A stretch of 64,000 bases of DNA, from positions 62,001 to 126,000 of the forward strand of contig JAXIVH010000050.1 of assembly GCA_036785325.1 (NCBI GenBank), in the 5' to 3' direction. Source of the stretch: Urophycis tenuis (lineage: Eukaryota > Chordata > Actinopteri > Gadiformes > Phycidae). Below, piece after piece: positions 34,986 to 47,771 of the stretch (position 1 is its first letter; each line of letters opens with the position of its first letter). Made by a program: the position numbers and the translations under genes. The notes beneath the pieces are model-generated. The model saw only the letters and a list, made by a program, of their open reading frames with translations. It did no database searches and was not told the origin of the DNA.

Positions 34986-36469
34986 CCAACAGAACACACA
35001 TGAATCAGCCTATTATTTCGACGACCCATGGGCAAATATAGTCATGCCATACGTCGTTGGGAAGCTTAGATTTCCCCGTTTAAAATGAGCCCATCTCCGA
35101 GCAATTTGGTTGCTCACAGACAAATCTGCGTCAGGTTGACTGAAGTCTACACAGCAGCTAAAGACATACCTTCAACGTTTCAATTAACATCAATCTTTCC
35201 TTACAGAACACAAATTAATTAGCTTAGTATTTCAACGACCCTTTAGTGAATATAGTCTTGCCATACGCCGTTGGAAAGCTTAGATTTCCCCGCTTAAAAT
35301 GAGCCCATCCGCGAGCAGTCTGGTTGATCACAGACTAAACTGCGTCAGGTTGACTGAAGTCTACCCAGCAGCTAAAAACATACCTTCAACCTTTCAATTA
35401 ACATCAATCTTTCCTTACAGAACACAAATTAATTAGCTTAGTATTTCAACGACCCATGAGTCAATATAGTCTTGCCATACGCCGTTGGAAAGCTTAGATT
35501 TCCCCGCTTAAAATGAGCCCATCCGCGAGCAGTCTGGTTGATCACAGACTAAACTGCGTCAGGTTGACTGAAGTCTACCCAGCAGCTAAAAACATACCTT
35601 CAACGTTTCAATTAACATCAATCTTTCCTTACAGAACACAAATTAATTAGCTTAGTATTTCAATGACCCATGAGTCAATATAGTCTTGCCATAGGCCGTT
35701 GGAAAGCTTAGATTTCCCCGCTTAAAATGAGCCCATCCGCGAGCAGTCTGGTTGATCACAGACTAAACTGCGTCAGGTTGAATGAAGTCTACCCAGCAGC
35801 TAAAAACATACCTTTAACGTTTCAATTAACATCAATCTTTCCTTACAGAACACAAATTAATTAGCTTAGTATTTCAAAGTCTCTTTGGTGTATATAGTCT
35901 TGCCATACGCCGTTGAAAAGCTTAGATTTCCCCGCTTATAATGAGCCCATCCCCAAGCAATTTGGTTGCTCAGAGACAAAACTGTGTCAGGTTGACTGAA
36001 GTCTACCCAGCAGCTAAAAACATACCTTCAACGTTTCAATTAACATCAATCTTTCCTTACAGAACACAAATTAATTAGCTTAGTATTTCAACGACCCATG
36101 AGTCAATATAGTCTAGCCATACGCCGTTGGAAAGCTTAGATTTCCCTGCTTAAAATGAGCCCATCCGCGAGCAGTCTGCTTGCTCACAGACAAAACTGCG
36201 TCAGGTTGACTGAAGTCTACCCAGCAGCTAAAAACATACCTTCAACGTTTCAATTAAGATCAATCTTTCAATAAAGAACAGAAATTAATTAGCTTAGTAT
36301 TTCAACGACCCATGACTCAATATAGTCTTGCCATACGCCGTTGGGAACCTTAGATTTCCCCGCTTAAAATGAGCCCATCCGCGAGCAATTTGGTTGCTCA
36401 CAGACTAAACTGCGTCAGGTTGAATGAAGTCTACCCAGCAGCTAAAAACATACCTTCAACTTTTCAATT
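34986..36469 (+). repeat. 214-bp satellite array 4 (7 monomers)
   Basis: Landmarks from 35,059 to 36,343 are 6 x 214 bases apart. It has the same monomer count as array 10, and one monomer carries a private TTTCAAAGTCTCTTTGG near 35,875. Confidence 0.95.
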
Positions 36470-36653
36470 CACGCGTTTTTTTTGTAATACGTGTAGCTAT
36501 GATAAAGGACACATGTTTTGGCCTGTTTTATTATTCATAGTTGGCTTAACAGTAATAGAATATTATTATATGCTATAAGTGACCAGACGTCCGAGATCAA
36601 AACTGGGAGCATAATCCCCGAGAAGGGGGAAAAAAAGGGTCAGCTATGTTTAA

Positions 36654-36709
36654 ATATATATATATATGTGTGTGTATATATAAGTGTGTGTGTGTGTGTA
36701 TATATGCGC

Positions 36710-36755
<46 letters not shown>
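36654..36755. repeat. TA/TG compound microsatellite, block 5
   Basis: About 102 bases. It is the variant with ATATATAAGTGTG and GCGCGTG, shared with blocks 12 and 14. Confidence 0.97.
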
Positions 36756-36758
<3 letters not shown>

Positions 36759-36768
36759 AATCACTTAC

Positions 36769-37272
36769 TTGGAACGGCATGATCCCACATCGCTGTGAAG
36801 GGACGGCGTTAACCAGGTGGGCGTGCAACCCCTCGAGAGAGTTGCTGCCTCACCGGCACTTGTACTTGTTCAGCCGGATGCAGTTCTTCACAACCACCTT
36901 CACAGAGACATACAGCTGTATGCCAGGGGGGTCATGTAACACACAACCTATTGCAAGGTCCTCATTTATGCTGGTGTCATTTTGAAATGTTACCATATAC
37001 AAGTTTGAATGGTTTTGACACACGATGACTGCAGAGACAGCTGCAGGATGGCCCACGAAGCAGGACGGAGGGGGCCTGTGGCTGTGCGGGGAGGACCAGC
37101 GGTATGGGTGCTGCCGACACAGGGGGCGGGCGGGCCACAGGCTGACGCAGCAGGAGGCCTCGGCTGGAGGCGGGTGGGCGCAGGAGGCTTCGGCCGGGTG
37201 GAGGACGACAACGCAGTGGGCTGAACGGGCCGGTTGGTGGGAGTCACAGGCTCTGGCTCATCAACAAATAAC
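36769..37272 (-). pseudogene. Composite block 5: exon relics
   Basis: The whole block spans 36,470-37,456. RGSN-LEG relic 36,769-37,028; proline-rich relic 37,029-37,272. LHDPPG type with GGGACGGCG (an alanine to valine class change read on minus), shared with blocks 9, 10 and 12. Confidence 0.7.
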
Positions 37273-37456
37273 CTGGAAATATAAAATACACACGTGATCA
37301 GTATTGATATTGATATCTTTTATAAGAACACTGTTCATACCGTTTACACTTTTTATACAACTGTTTATACAATGTCCATACTGTTTATTTATTAATGTTT
37401 ATCACTGAAAAATAAAGGTGACTTGGTATGACTTGTGTGCTATTTTCTTTCCACAG

Positions 37457-37870
37457 CCAACAGAACACACATGAATCAGCTTATTATTTCGACGACCCAT
37501 GGGCAAATATAGTCATGCCATACGTCGTTGGAAAGCTTAGATTTCCCCGTTTAAAATGAGCCCATCTCCGAGCAATTTGGTTGCTCACAGACAAATCTGC
37601 GTCAGGTTGACTGAAGTCTACACAGCAGCTAAAGACATACCTTCAACGTTTCAATTAACATCAATCTTTCCTTACAGAACACAAATGAATTAGCTTAGTA
37701 TTTCAACGACCCTTTAGTGAATATAGATTTGCCATACGCCGTTGGAAAGCTTAGATTTCCCCGCTTAAAATGAGCCCATCCGCGAGCAGTCTGGTTGATC
37801 ACAGACTAAACTGCGTCAGGTTGACTGAAGTCTACCCAGCAGCTAAAAACATACCTTCAACTTTTCAATT
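37457..37870 (+). repeat. 214-bp satellite array 5 (2 monomers)
   Basis: Landmarks at 37,530 and 37,744. Array 5 plus block 6 duplicates array 3 plus block 4 at an offset of about 3.9 kb. Confidence 0.95.
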
Positions 37871-38054
37871 CACGCGTTTTTTTTGTAATACGTGTAGCTA
37901 TGATAAAGGACACATGTTTTGGCCTGTTTTATTATTCATAGTTGGCTTAACAGTAATAGAATATTATTATATGCTATAAGTGACCAGACGTCCGAGATCA
38001 AAACTGGGAGCATAATCCCCGAGAAGGGGGAAAAAAAGGGTCAGCTATGTTTAA

Positions 38055-38120
38055 GTATATATATATATGTGTGTGTATATATGCGAGTGTGTGTGTGTGT
38101 GTGTGTATATATGCGCGCGC

Positions 38121-38180
<60 letters not shown>

Positions 38181-38181
38181 T
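38055..38181. repeat. TA/TG/CG compound microsatellite, block 6
   Basis: About 127 bases with the GCGCGCGCGC run and TTTG interruption of block 4, and a slightly shorter last TG run. Confidence 0.97.
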
Positions 38182-38193
38182 TTAATCACTTAC

Positions 38194-38697
38194 TTGGAAC
38201 GGCATGATCCCATATCGCTGTGAAGGGATGGCGTTAACCAGGTGGGCGTGCAACCCCTCGAGAGAGTTGCTGCCTCGCCGGCACTTGTACTTGTTCAGCC
38301 GGATGCAGTTCTTCACAACCACCTTCACAGAGACATACAGCTGTATGCCAGGGGGGTCCTGTAACACACAACCTATTGCAAGGTCCTCATTTATGCTGGT
38401 GTCATTTTGAAATGTTACCATATACAAGTTTGAATGGTTTTGACACACGATGACTGCAGAGACAGCTGCAGGATGGCCCACGAAGCAGGACGGAGGGGGC
38501 CTGTGGCTGTGCGGGGAGGACCAGCGGTATGGGTGCTGCCGACACAGGGGGCGGGCGGGCCACAGGCTGACGCAGCAGGAGGCCTCGGCTGGAGGCGGGT
38601 GGGCGCAGGAGGCTTCGGCCGGGTGGAGGAAGACAACGCAGTGGGCTGAACGGGCCGGTTGGTGGGAGTCACAGGCTCTGGCTCATCAACAAATAAC
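38194..38697 (-). pseudogene. Composite block 6: exon relics
   Basis: The whole block spans 37,871-38,881. RGSN-LEG relic 38,194-38,453; proline-rich relic 38,454-38,697, with one private change (GGAAGACAAC near 38,630). LQDPPG type. Confidence 0.7.
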
Positions 38698-38881
38698 CTG
38701 GAAATATAAAATACACACGTGATCAGTATTGATATTGATATCTTTTATAAGAACACTGTTCATACCGTTTACACTTTTTATACAACTGTTTATACAATGT
38801 CCATACTGTTTATTTATTAATGTTTATCACTGAAAAATAAAGGTGACTTGGTATGACTTGTGTGCTATTTTCTTTCCACAG

Positions 38882-39937
38882 CCAACAGAACACACATGAA
38901 TCAGCTTATTATTTCGACGACCCATGGGCAAATATAGTCATGCCATACGTCGTTGGGAAGCTTAGATTTCCCCGTTTAAAATGAGCCCATCTCCGAGCAA
39001 TTTGGTTGCTCACAGACAAATCTGCGTCAGGTTGACTGAAGTCTACACAGCAGCTAAAGACATACCTTCAACGTTTCAATTAACATCAATCTTTCCTTAC
39101 AGAACACAAATTAATTAGCTTAGTATTTCAACGACCCTTTAGTGAATATAGTCTTGCCATACGCCGTTGGAAAGCTTAGATTTCCCCGCTTAAAATGAGC
39201 CCATCCGCGAGCAGTCTGGTTGATCACAGACTTAACTGCGTCAGGTTGACTGAAGTCTACCCAGCAGCTAAAAACATACCTTCAACGTTTCAATTAACAT
39301 CAATCTTTCCTTACAGAACACAAATTAATTAGCTTAGTATTTCAACGACCCATGAGTCAATATAGTCTTGCCATACGCCGTTGGAAAGCTTAGATTTCCC
39401 CGCTTAAAATGAGCCCATCCGCGAGCAGTCTGGTTGATCACAGACTAAACTGCGTCAGGTTGACTGAAGTCTACCCAGCAGCTAAAAACATACCTTTAAC
39501 GTTTCAATTAACATCAATCTTTCCTTACAGAACACAAATTAATTAGCTTAGTATTTCAAAGGCCCTTTGGTGAATATAGTCTTGCCATACGCCGTTGAAA
39601 AGCTTAGATTTCCCCACTTAAAATGAGCCCATCCGCCAGCAGTCTGGTTGATCACAGACTAAACTGCGTCAGGTTGAATGAAGTCTACCCAGCAGCTAAA
39701 AACATACCTTCAACGTTTCAATTAAGATCAATCTTTCCATAAAGAACAGAAATTAATTAGCTTAGTATTTCAACGACCCTTTAGTGAATATAGACTTGCC
39801 ATACGCCGTTGGAAAGCTTAGATTTCCCCGCTTAAAATGAGCCCATCCGCGAGCAGTCTGGTTGATCACAGACTAAACTGCGTCAGGTTGACTGAAGTCT
39901 ACCCAGCAGCTAAAAACATACCTTCAACTTTTCAATT
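38882..39937 (+). repeat. 214-bp satellite array 6 (5 monomers)
   Basis: Landmarks from 38,955 to 39,811 are 4 x 214 bases apart. The TTTCCCCACTTAAAATG variant near 39,610 recurs in array 10 near 57,096. Confidence 0.95.
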
Positions 39938-40121
39938 CACGCGTTTTTTTTGTAATACGTGTAGCTATGATAAAGGACACATGTTTTGGCCTGTTTTATT
40001 ATTCATAGTTGGTTTAACAGTAATAGAATATTATTATATGCTATAAGTGACCAGACGTCCGAGATCAAAACTGGGAGCATAATCCCCGAGAAGGGGGAAA
40101 AAAAGGGTCAGCTATGTTTAA

Positions 40122-40187
40122 GTATATATATATATGTGTGTGTATATATGCGAGTGTGTGTGTGTGTGTGTATATATGCGCGCGCGC

Positions 40188-40251
<64 letters not shown>
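40122..40251. repeat. TA/TG/CG compound microsatellite, block 7
   Basis: About 130 bases with GCGCGCGCG and a TTTG interruption. Confidence 0.97.
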
Positions 40252-40254
<3 letters not shown>

Positions 40255-40264
40255 AATCACTTAC

Positions 40265-40768
40265 TTGGACCGGCATGATCCCACATCGCTGTGAAGGGAT
40301 GGCGTTAACCAGGTGGGCGTGCAACCCCTCGAGAGAGTTGCTGCCTCACCGGCACTTGTACTTGTTCAGCCGGATGCAGTTCTTCACAACCACCTTCACA
40401 GAGACATACAGCTGTATGCCAGGGGGGTCCTGTAACACACAACCTATTGCAAGGTCCTCATTTATGCTGGTGTCATTTTGAAATGTTACCATATACAAGT
40501 TTGAATGGTTTTGACACACGATGACTGCAGAGACAGCTGCAGGATGGCCCACGAAGCAGGACGGAGGGGGCCTGTGGCTGTGCGGGGAGGACCAGCGGTA
40601 TGGGTGCTGCCGACACAGGGGGCGGGCGGGCCACAGGCTGATGCAGCAGGAGGCCTCGGCTGGAGGCGGGTGGGCGCAGGAGGCTTCGGCCGGGTGGAGG
40701 ACGACAACGCAGTGGGCTGAACGGGCCGGTTGGTGGGAGTCACAGGCTCTGGCTCATCAACAAATAAC
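40265..40768 (-). pseudogene. Composite block 7: exon relics
   Basis: The whole block spans 39,938-40,952. RGSN-LEG relic 40,265-40,524; proline-rich relic 40,525-40,768. LQDPPG type with a private change beside the donor (TTGGACCGG) and GCTGATGCAG in the proline-rich part, shared with blocks 11 and 14. Confidence 0.7.
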
Positions 40769-40952
40769 CTGGAAATATAAAATACACACGTGATCAGTAT
40801 TGATATTGATATCTTTTATAAGAACACTGTTCATGCCGTTTACACTTTTTATACAACTGTTTATACAATGTCCATACTGTTTATTTATTAATGTTTATCA
40901 CTGAAAAATAAAGGTGACTTGGTATGACTTGTGTGCTATTTTCTTTCCACAG

Positions 40953-43900
40953 CCAACAGAACACACATGAATCAGCTTATTATTTCGACGACCCATGGGC
41001 AAATATAGTCATGCCATACGTCGTTGGAAAGCTTAGATTTCCCCATTTAAAATGAGCCCATCTCCGAGCAATTTGGTTGCTCACAGACAAATCTGCGTCA
41101 GGTTGACTGAAGTCTACACAGCAGCTAAAGACATACCTTCAACGTTTCAATTAACATCAATCTTTCCTTACAGAACACAAATGAATTAGCTTAGTATTTC
41201 AACGACCCTTTAGTGAATATAGTCTTGCCATACGCCGTTGGAAAGCTTAGATTTCCCCGCTTAAAATGAGCCCATCCGCGAGCAGTCTGGTTGATCACAG
41301 ACTAAACTGCGTCAGGTTGACTGAAGTCTACCCAGCAGCTAAAAACATACCTTAAACGTTTCAATTAACATCAATCTTTCCTTACAGAACACAAATTAAT
41401 TAGCTTAGTATTTCAACGACCCTTTGGTGAATATAGTCTTGCCATACGCCGTTGGAAAGCTTAGATTTCCCCGCTTAAAATGAGCCCATCCGCGAGCAGT
41501 CTGGTTGATCACAGACTAAACTGCGTCAGGTTGAATGAAGTCTACCCAGCAGCCAAAAACATACCTTCAACGTTTCAATTAACATCAATCTTTCCTTACA
41601 GAACACAAATTAATTAGCTTAGTATTTCAACGACCCATGAGTCAATATAGTCTTGCCATACGCCGTTGGAAAGCTTAGATTTCCCCGCTTAAAATGAGCC
41701 CATCCGCAAGCAGTCTGGTTGATCACAGACTAAACTGCGTCAGGTTGACTGAAGTCTACCCAGCAGCTAAAAACATACCTTAAACGTTTCAATTAACATC
41801 AATCTTTCCTTACAGAACACAAATTAATTAGCTTAGTATTTCAACGACCCTTTGGTGAATATAGTCTTGCCATACGCCGTTGGAAAGCTTAGATTTCCCC
41901 GCTTAAAATGAGCCCATCCGCGAGCAGTCTGGTTGATCACAGACTAAACTGCGTCAGGTTGAATGAAGTCTACCCAGCAGCCAAAAACATACCTTCAACG
42001 TTTCAATTAACATCAATCTTTCCTTACAGAACACAAATTAATTAGCTTAGTATTTCAACGACCCATGAGTCAATATAGTCTTGCCATACGCCGTTGGAAA
42101 GCTTAGATTTCCCCGCTTAAAATGAGCCCATCCGCAAGCAGTCTGGTTGATCACAGACTAAACTGCGTCAGGTTGACTGAAGTCTACCCAGCAGCTAAAA
42201 ACATACCTTAAACGTTTCAATTAACATCAATCTTTCCTTACAGAACACAAATTAATTAGCTTAGTATTTCAACGACCAATGAGTCAATATAGTCTTGCCA
42301 TACGCCGTTGGAAAGCTTAGATTTCCCCGCTTAAAATGAGCCCATCCGCGAGCAGTCTGGTTGATCACAGACTAAACTGCGTCAGGTTGACTGAAGTCTA
42401 CCCAGCAGCTAAAAACATACCTTCAACGTTTCAATTAACATCAATCTTTCCTTACAGAACACAAATTAATTAGCTTAGTATTTCAACGACCCATGAGTCG
42501 ATATAGTCTTGCCATACGCCGTTGGAAAGCTTAGATTTCCCCGCTTAAAATGAGCCCATCCGCGAGCAGTCTGGTTGATCACAGACTAAACTGCGTCAGG
42601 TTGAATGAAGTCTACCCAGCAGCTAAAAACATACCTTTAACGTTTCAATTAACATCAATCTTTCCTTACAGAACACAAATTAATTAGCTTAGTATTTCAA
42701 CGGCCCTTTGGTGAATATAGTCTTGCCATACGCCGTTGAAAAGCTTAGATTTCCCCGCTTAAAATGAGCCGATGGGCTCAACCATCCGCGAGCAGTCTGG
42801 TTGATCACAGACAAAACTGCGTCAGGTTGACTGAAGTCTACCCAGCAGCTAAAAACATACCTTAAACGTTTCAATTAACATCAATCTTTCCTTACAGAAC
42901 ACAAATTAATTAGCTTAGTATTTCAACGACCCTTTGGTGAATATAGTCTCGCCACACGCCGTTGGAAAGCTTAGATTTCCTCGCTTATAATGAGCCCATC
43001 CCCGAGCAATTTGGTTGCTCACAGACAAATCTGCGTCAGGTTGACTGAAGTCTACACAGCAGCTAAAGACATACCTTCAACGTTTCAATTAACATCAATC
43101 TTTCCTTACAGAACACAAATGAATTAGCTTAGTATTTCAACGACCCTTTAGTGAATATAGTCTTGCCATACGCCGTTGGAAAGCTTAGATTTCCCCGCTT
43201 AAAATGAGCCCATCCGCGAGCAGTCTGGTTGATCACAGACTAAACTGCGTCAGGTTGACTGAAGTCTACCCAGCAGCTAAAAACATACCTTAAACGTTTC
43301 AATTAACATCAATCTTTCCTTACAGAACACAAATTAATTAGCTTAGTATTTCAACGACCCTTTGGTGAATATAGTCTTGCCATACGCCGTTGGAAAGCTT
43401 AGATTTCCCCGCTTAAAATGAGCCCATCCGCGAGCAGTCTGGTTGATCACAGACTAAACTGCGTCAGGTTGACTGAAGTCTACCCAGCAGCTAAAAACAT
43501 ACCTTCAACGTTTCAATTAACATCAATCTTTCCTTACAAAACACAAATTAATTAGCTTAGTATTTCAACGACCCATGAGTCGATATAGTCTTGCCATACG
43601 CCGTTGGAAAGCTTAGATTTCCCCGCTTAAAATGAGCCCATCCGCGAGCAGTCTGGTTGATCACAGACTAAACTGCGTCAGGTTGACTGAAGTCTACCCA
43701 GCAGCTAAAAACATACCTTCAACGTTTCAATTAACATCAATCTTTCCTTACAGAACACAAATTAATTAGCTTAGTATTTCAACGACCCTTTGGTGAATAT
43801 AGTCTTGCCATACGCCGTTGGAAAGCTTAGATTTCCCCGCTTAAAATGAGCCCATCCGCGAGCAGTCTGGTTGATCACAGACTAAACTGCGTCAGGTTGA

Positions 43901-46312
43901 ATGAAGTCTACCCAGCAGCCAAAAACATACCTTCAACGTTTCAATTAACATCAATCTTTCCTTACAGAACACAAATTAATTAGCTTAGTATTTCAACGAC
44001 CCATGAGTCAATATAGTCTTGCCATACGCCGTTGGAAAGCTTAGATTTCCCCGCTTAAAATGAGCCCATCCGCAAGCAGTCTGGTTGATCACAGACTAAA
44101 CTGCGTCAGGTTGACTGAAGTCTACCCAGCAGCTAAAAACATACCTTAAACGTTTCAATTAACATCAATCTTTCCTTACAGAACACAAATTAATTAGCTT
44201 AGTATTTCAACGACCCTTTGGTGAATATAGTCTTGCCATACGCCGTTGGAAAGCTTAGATTTCCCCGCTTAAAATGAGCCCATCCGCGAGCAGTCTGGTT
44301 GATCACAGACTAAACTGCGTCAGGTTGAATGAAGTCTACCCAGCAGCCAAAAACATACCTTCAACGTTTCAATTAACATCAATCTTTCCTTACAGAACAC
44401 AAATTAATTAGCTTAGTATTTCAACGACCCATGAGTCAATATAGTCTTGCCATACGCCGTTGGAAAGCTTAGATTTCCCCGCTTAAAATGAGCCCATCCG
44501 CAAGCAGTCTGGTTGATCACAGACTAAACTGCGTCAGGTTGACTGAAGTCTACCCAGCAGCTAAAAACATACCTTAAACGTTTCAATTAACATCAATCTT
44601 TCCTTACAGAACACAAATTAATTAGCTTAGTATTTCAACGACCAATGAGTCAATATAGTCTTGCCATACGCCGTTGGAAAGCTTAGATTTCCCCGCTTAA
44701 AATGAGCCCATCCGCGAGCAGTCTGGTTGATCACAGACTAAACTGCGTCAGGTTGACTGAAGTCTACCCAGCAGCTAAAAACATACCTTCAACGTTTCAA
44801 TTAACATCAATCTTTCCTTACAGAACACAAATTAATTAGCTTAGTATTTCAACGACCCATGAGTCGATATAGTCTTGCCATACGCCGTTGGAAAGCTTAG
44901 ATTTCCCCGCTTAAAATGAGCCCATCCGCGAGCAGTCTGGTTGATCACAGACTAAACTGCGTCAGGTTGAATGAAGTCTACCCAGCAGCTAAAAACATAC
45001 CTTTAACGTTTCAATTAACATCAATCTTTCCTTACAGAACACAAATTAATTAGCTTAGTATTTCAACGGCCCTTTGGTGAATATAGTCTTGCCATACGCC
45101 GTTGAAAAGCTTAGATTTCCCCGCTTAAAATGAGCCGATGGGCTCAACCATCCGCGAGCAGTCTGGTTGATCACAGACAAAACTGCGTCAGGTTGACTGA
45201 AGTCTACCCAGCAGCTAAAAACATACCTTAAACGTTTCAATTAACATCAATCTTTCCTTACAGAACACAAATTAATTAGCTTAGTATTTCAACGACCCTT
45301 TGGTGAATATAGTCTCGCCACACGCCGTTGGAAAGCTTAGATTTCCTCGCTTATAATGAGCCCATCCCCGAGCAATTTGGTTGCTCACAGACTAAACTGC
45401 GTCAGGTTGACTGAAGTCTACCCAGCAGCTAAAAACATACCTTCAACGTTTCAATTAACATCAATCTTTCCTTACAGAACACAAATTAATTATCTTAGTA
45501 TTTCAACGACCCATGAGTCAATATAGTCTTGCCATACGCCGTTGGAAAGGTTAGATTTCCCCGCTTAAAATGAGCCCATCCGCGAGCAGTCTGGTTGCTT
45601 ACAGACAAAACTGCGTCAGGTTGACTGAAGTCTACCCAGCAGCTAAAAATATACCTTCAACGTTTCAATTAAGATCAATCTTTCAATAAAGAACAGAAAT
45701 TAATTAGCTAAGTATTTCAACGACCCATGAGTCAATATAGTCTTGCCGTACGCCATTGGAAAGCTTAGATTTCCCCGCTTAAAATGAGCCCATTTGCGAG
45801 CAGTCTGGTTGATCACAGACTAAACTGCGTCAGGTTGAATGAAGTCTACCCAGCAGCTAAAAACATACCTTTAACGTTTCAATTAACATCAATCTTTCCT
45901 TACAGAACACAAATTAATTAGCTTAGTATTTCAACGGCCCTTTGGTGAATATAGTCTTGCCATACGCCGTTGAAAAGCTTAGATTTCCCCGCCTAAAATG
46001 AGCCCATCCGCCAGCAGTCTGGTTGATCACAGACTAAACTGTGTCAGGTTGACTGAAGTCTACCCAGCAGCTAAAAACATACCTTAAACGTTTCAATTAA
46101 CATCAATCTTTCCTAACTGAACACAAATTAATTAGCTAAGTATTTCAACGTCCCATGAGTCAATATAGTCTTGCCATACGCCGTTGGGAAGCTTCGATTT
46201 CCCCGCTCAAAATGAGCCCATCCGCGAGCAATTTTGTTGCTCAGAGACAAAACTGCGTCAGGTTGACTGAAGTCTACCCAGCAGCTAAAAACATACCTTC
46301 AACGTTTCAATT
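40953..46312 (+). repeat. 214-bp satellite array 7 (25 monomers, with an 11-monomer higher-order repeat)
   Basis: Landmarks from 41,026 to 46,186 equal 24 x 214 plus 24 bases. The extra 24 are two identical 12-base insertions, near 42,770 and 45,136. The two insertions are 2,366 bases apart, exactly 11 x 214 + 12, so a run of 11 monomers was duplicated as a unit after the first insertion. This is the longest array in the window. Confidence 0.95.
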
Positions 46313-46496
46313 CACGCGTTTTTTTTGTAAAACGTGTAGCTATGATAAAGGACACATGTTTTGGCCTGTTTTATTATTCATAGTTGGCTTAACAGTAATA
46401 GAATATTATTATATGCTATAAGTGACCAGACGCCCGAGATCAAAACTGGGAGCATAATCCCCGAGAAGGGGGAAAAAAAGGGTCAGCTATGTTTAA

Positions 46497-46548
46497 GTAT
46501 ATATATATATGTGTGTGTATATATGCGTGTGTGTGTGTGTATATATGC

Positions 46549-46604
<56 letters not shown>
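46497..46604. repeat. TA/TG compound microsatellite, block 8
   Basis: About 108 bases with one GCGCGTG transition. Confidence 0.97.
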
Positions 46605-46607
<3 letters not shown>

Positions 46608-46617
46608 AATCACTTAC

Positions 46618-47121
46618 TTGGAACGGCATGATCCCACATCGCTGTGAAGGGATGGCGTTAACCCGGTGGGCGTGCAACCCCTCGAGAGAGTTGCTGCCTC
46701 GCCGGCACTTGTACTTGTTCAGCCGGATGCCGTTCTTCACAACCACCTTCACAGAGACATACAGCTGTATGCCAGGGGAGTCCTGTAACACACAACCTAT
46801 TGCAAGGTCCTCATTTATGCTGGTGTCATTTTGAAATGTTACCATATACAAGTTTGAATGGTTTTGACACACGATGACTGCAGAGACAGCTGCAGGATGG
46901 CCCACGAAGCAGGACGGAGGGGGCCTGTGGCTGTGCGGGGAGGACCAGCGGTATGGGTGCTGCCGACACAGGGGGCGGGCGGGCCACAGGCTGACGCAGC
47001 AGGAGGCCTCGGCTGGAGGCGGGTGGGCGCAGGAGGCTTCGGCCGGGTGGAGGACGACAACGCAGTGGGCTGAACGGGCCGGTTGGTGGGAGTCACAGGC
47101 TCTGGCTCATCAACAAATAAC
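46618..47121 (-). pseudogene. Composite block 8: exon relics beside the interrupted locus
   Basis: The whole block spans 46,313-47,304. RGSN-LEG relic 46,618-46,877; proline-rich relic 46,878-47,121. It has a KNG (not KNC) residue shared only with the copy at 51.8 kb, a private LQDSPG, CTAACAATAAAGG in the tail, and CCAAAAGAAC after the CTTTCCACAG. It is diverged from the other blocks and lies next to the non-satellite region, so it may be closer to the founder. Confidence 0.7.
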
Positions 47122-47304
47122 CTGGAAATATAAAATACACACGTGATCAGTATTGATATTGATATCTTTTATAAGAACACTGTTCATACTGTTTACACTT
47201 TTTATACAACTGTTTATACAATGTCCATACTGTTTATTTATTAATGTTTATCACTAACAATAAAGGTGACTTGGTATGACTTGTGTGCTATTTTCTTTCC
47301 ACAG

Positions 47305-47560
47305 CCAAAAGAACACACATGAATCAGCTTATTATTTCGACGACCCGTGGGCGAATTTAGTCATGCCATATACCGTTGGAAAGCTTAGATTGCCACGATT
47401 AAAAGGAGATCATCCACGAGTCATATGCTTGCTCACAGACAAAACGGCGATAGGTTGAATGAAGTCTACCCAGCAGCTAAAAACATAGCTTCAACGTCAA
47501 CGGAATCGTTTCTCTTTCTACGAAATCGATACAGCTAAATACATACCTTAACGAAAAGTC
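47305..47560 (+). other. Diverged single-copy homologue of the 214-bp monomer, in an open frame
   Basis: After a TTCTTTCCACAG acceptor-like run, the first roughly 190 bases align with the block-adjacent edge monomer but differ at many sites, and the monomer is not repeated here. On + the frame is open from 47,276 to 47,458 (ESAYYFDDPWANLVMPYTVG, then KLRLPRLKGDHP). The satellite copies carry a TGA at the GGA in this stretch. Several differences fall at third codon positions (CCA/CCG, GCA/GCG, TAC/TAT, CCC/CCA, CGT/CGA). I do not recognise the peptide. It may be an old exon or chance. A partial internal duplication (ACATACCTTAACG, compare ACATAGCTTCAACG) follows. Confidence 0.4.
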
Positions 47561-47659
47561 GAATTATTAACTCGCAAAGGATGAAGATCATCAAATTCAC
47601 CTTAGTCGAATCCTCCGTTGGCAGTGGACAGCAATGACCGTGACTACGTATGAGTCATA

Positions 47660-47770
47660 AAAACATTAGGTGACGTATTCCGATCCTCGCTCAGCGATTG
47701 GTCCGTTGAGCGCCGATCGCTGCTCAACTCTGCTCAGCTTTGGTCAACCATTGGTCGGTTAGCGTGAGCT
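47660..47770 (-). promoter_or_regulatory. Promoter-like CCAAT and CRE-like cluster
   Basis: Read on minus, GACCAAT occurs twice (complement at 47,697-47,703 and 47,750-47,756) and a TACGTCA CRE-like site lies at about 47,671-47,677. The surrounding 300 bases are CpG-bearing single-copy sequence, unlike the satellite. It sits upstream, in the minus sense, of block 8. No TATA box is clear and this is inference from motif content only. Confidence 0.25.
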
Positions 47771-47771
47771 T

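Noticed and set aside
23250..46312. A CENP-B box in the 214-bp monomer
   Set aside because: I found no match to the conserved positions of the box. Centromeric function cannot be inferred from sequence alone.
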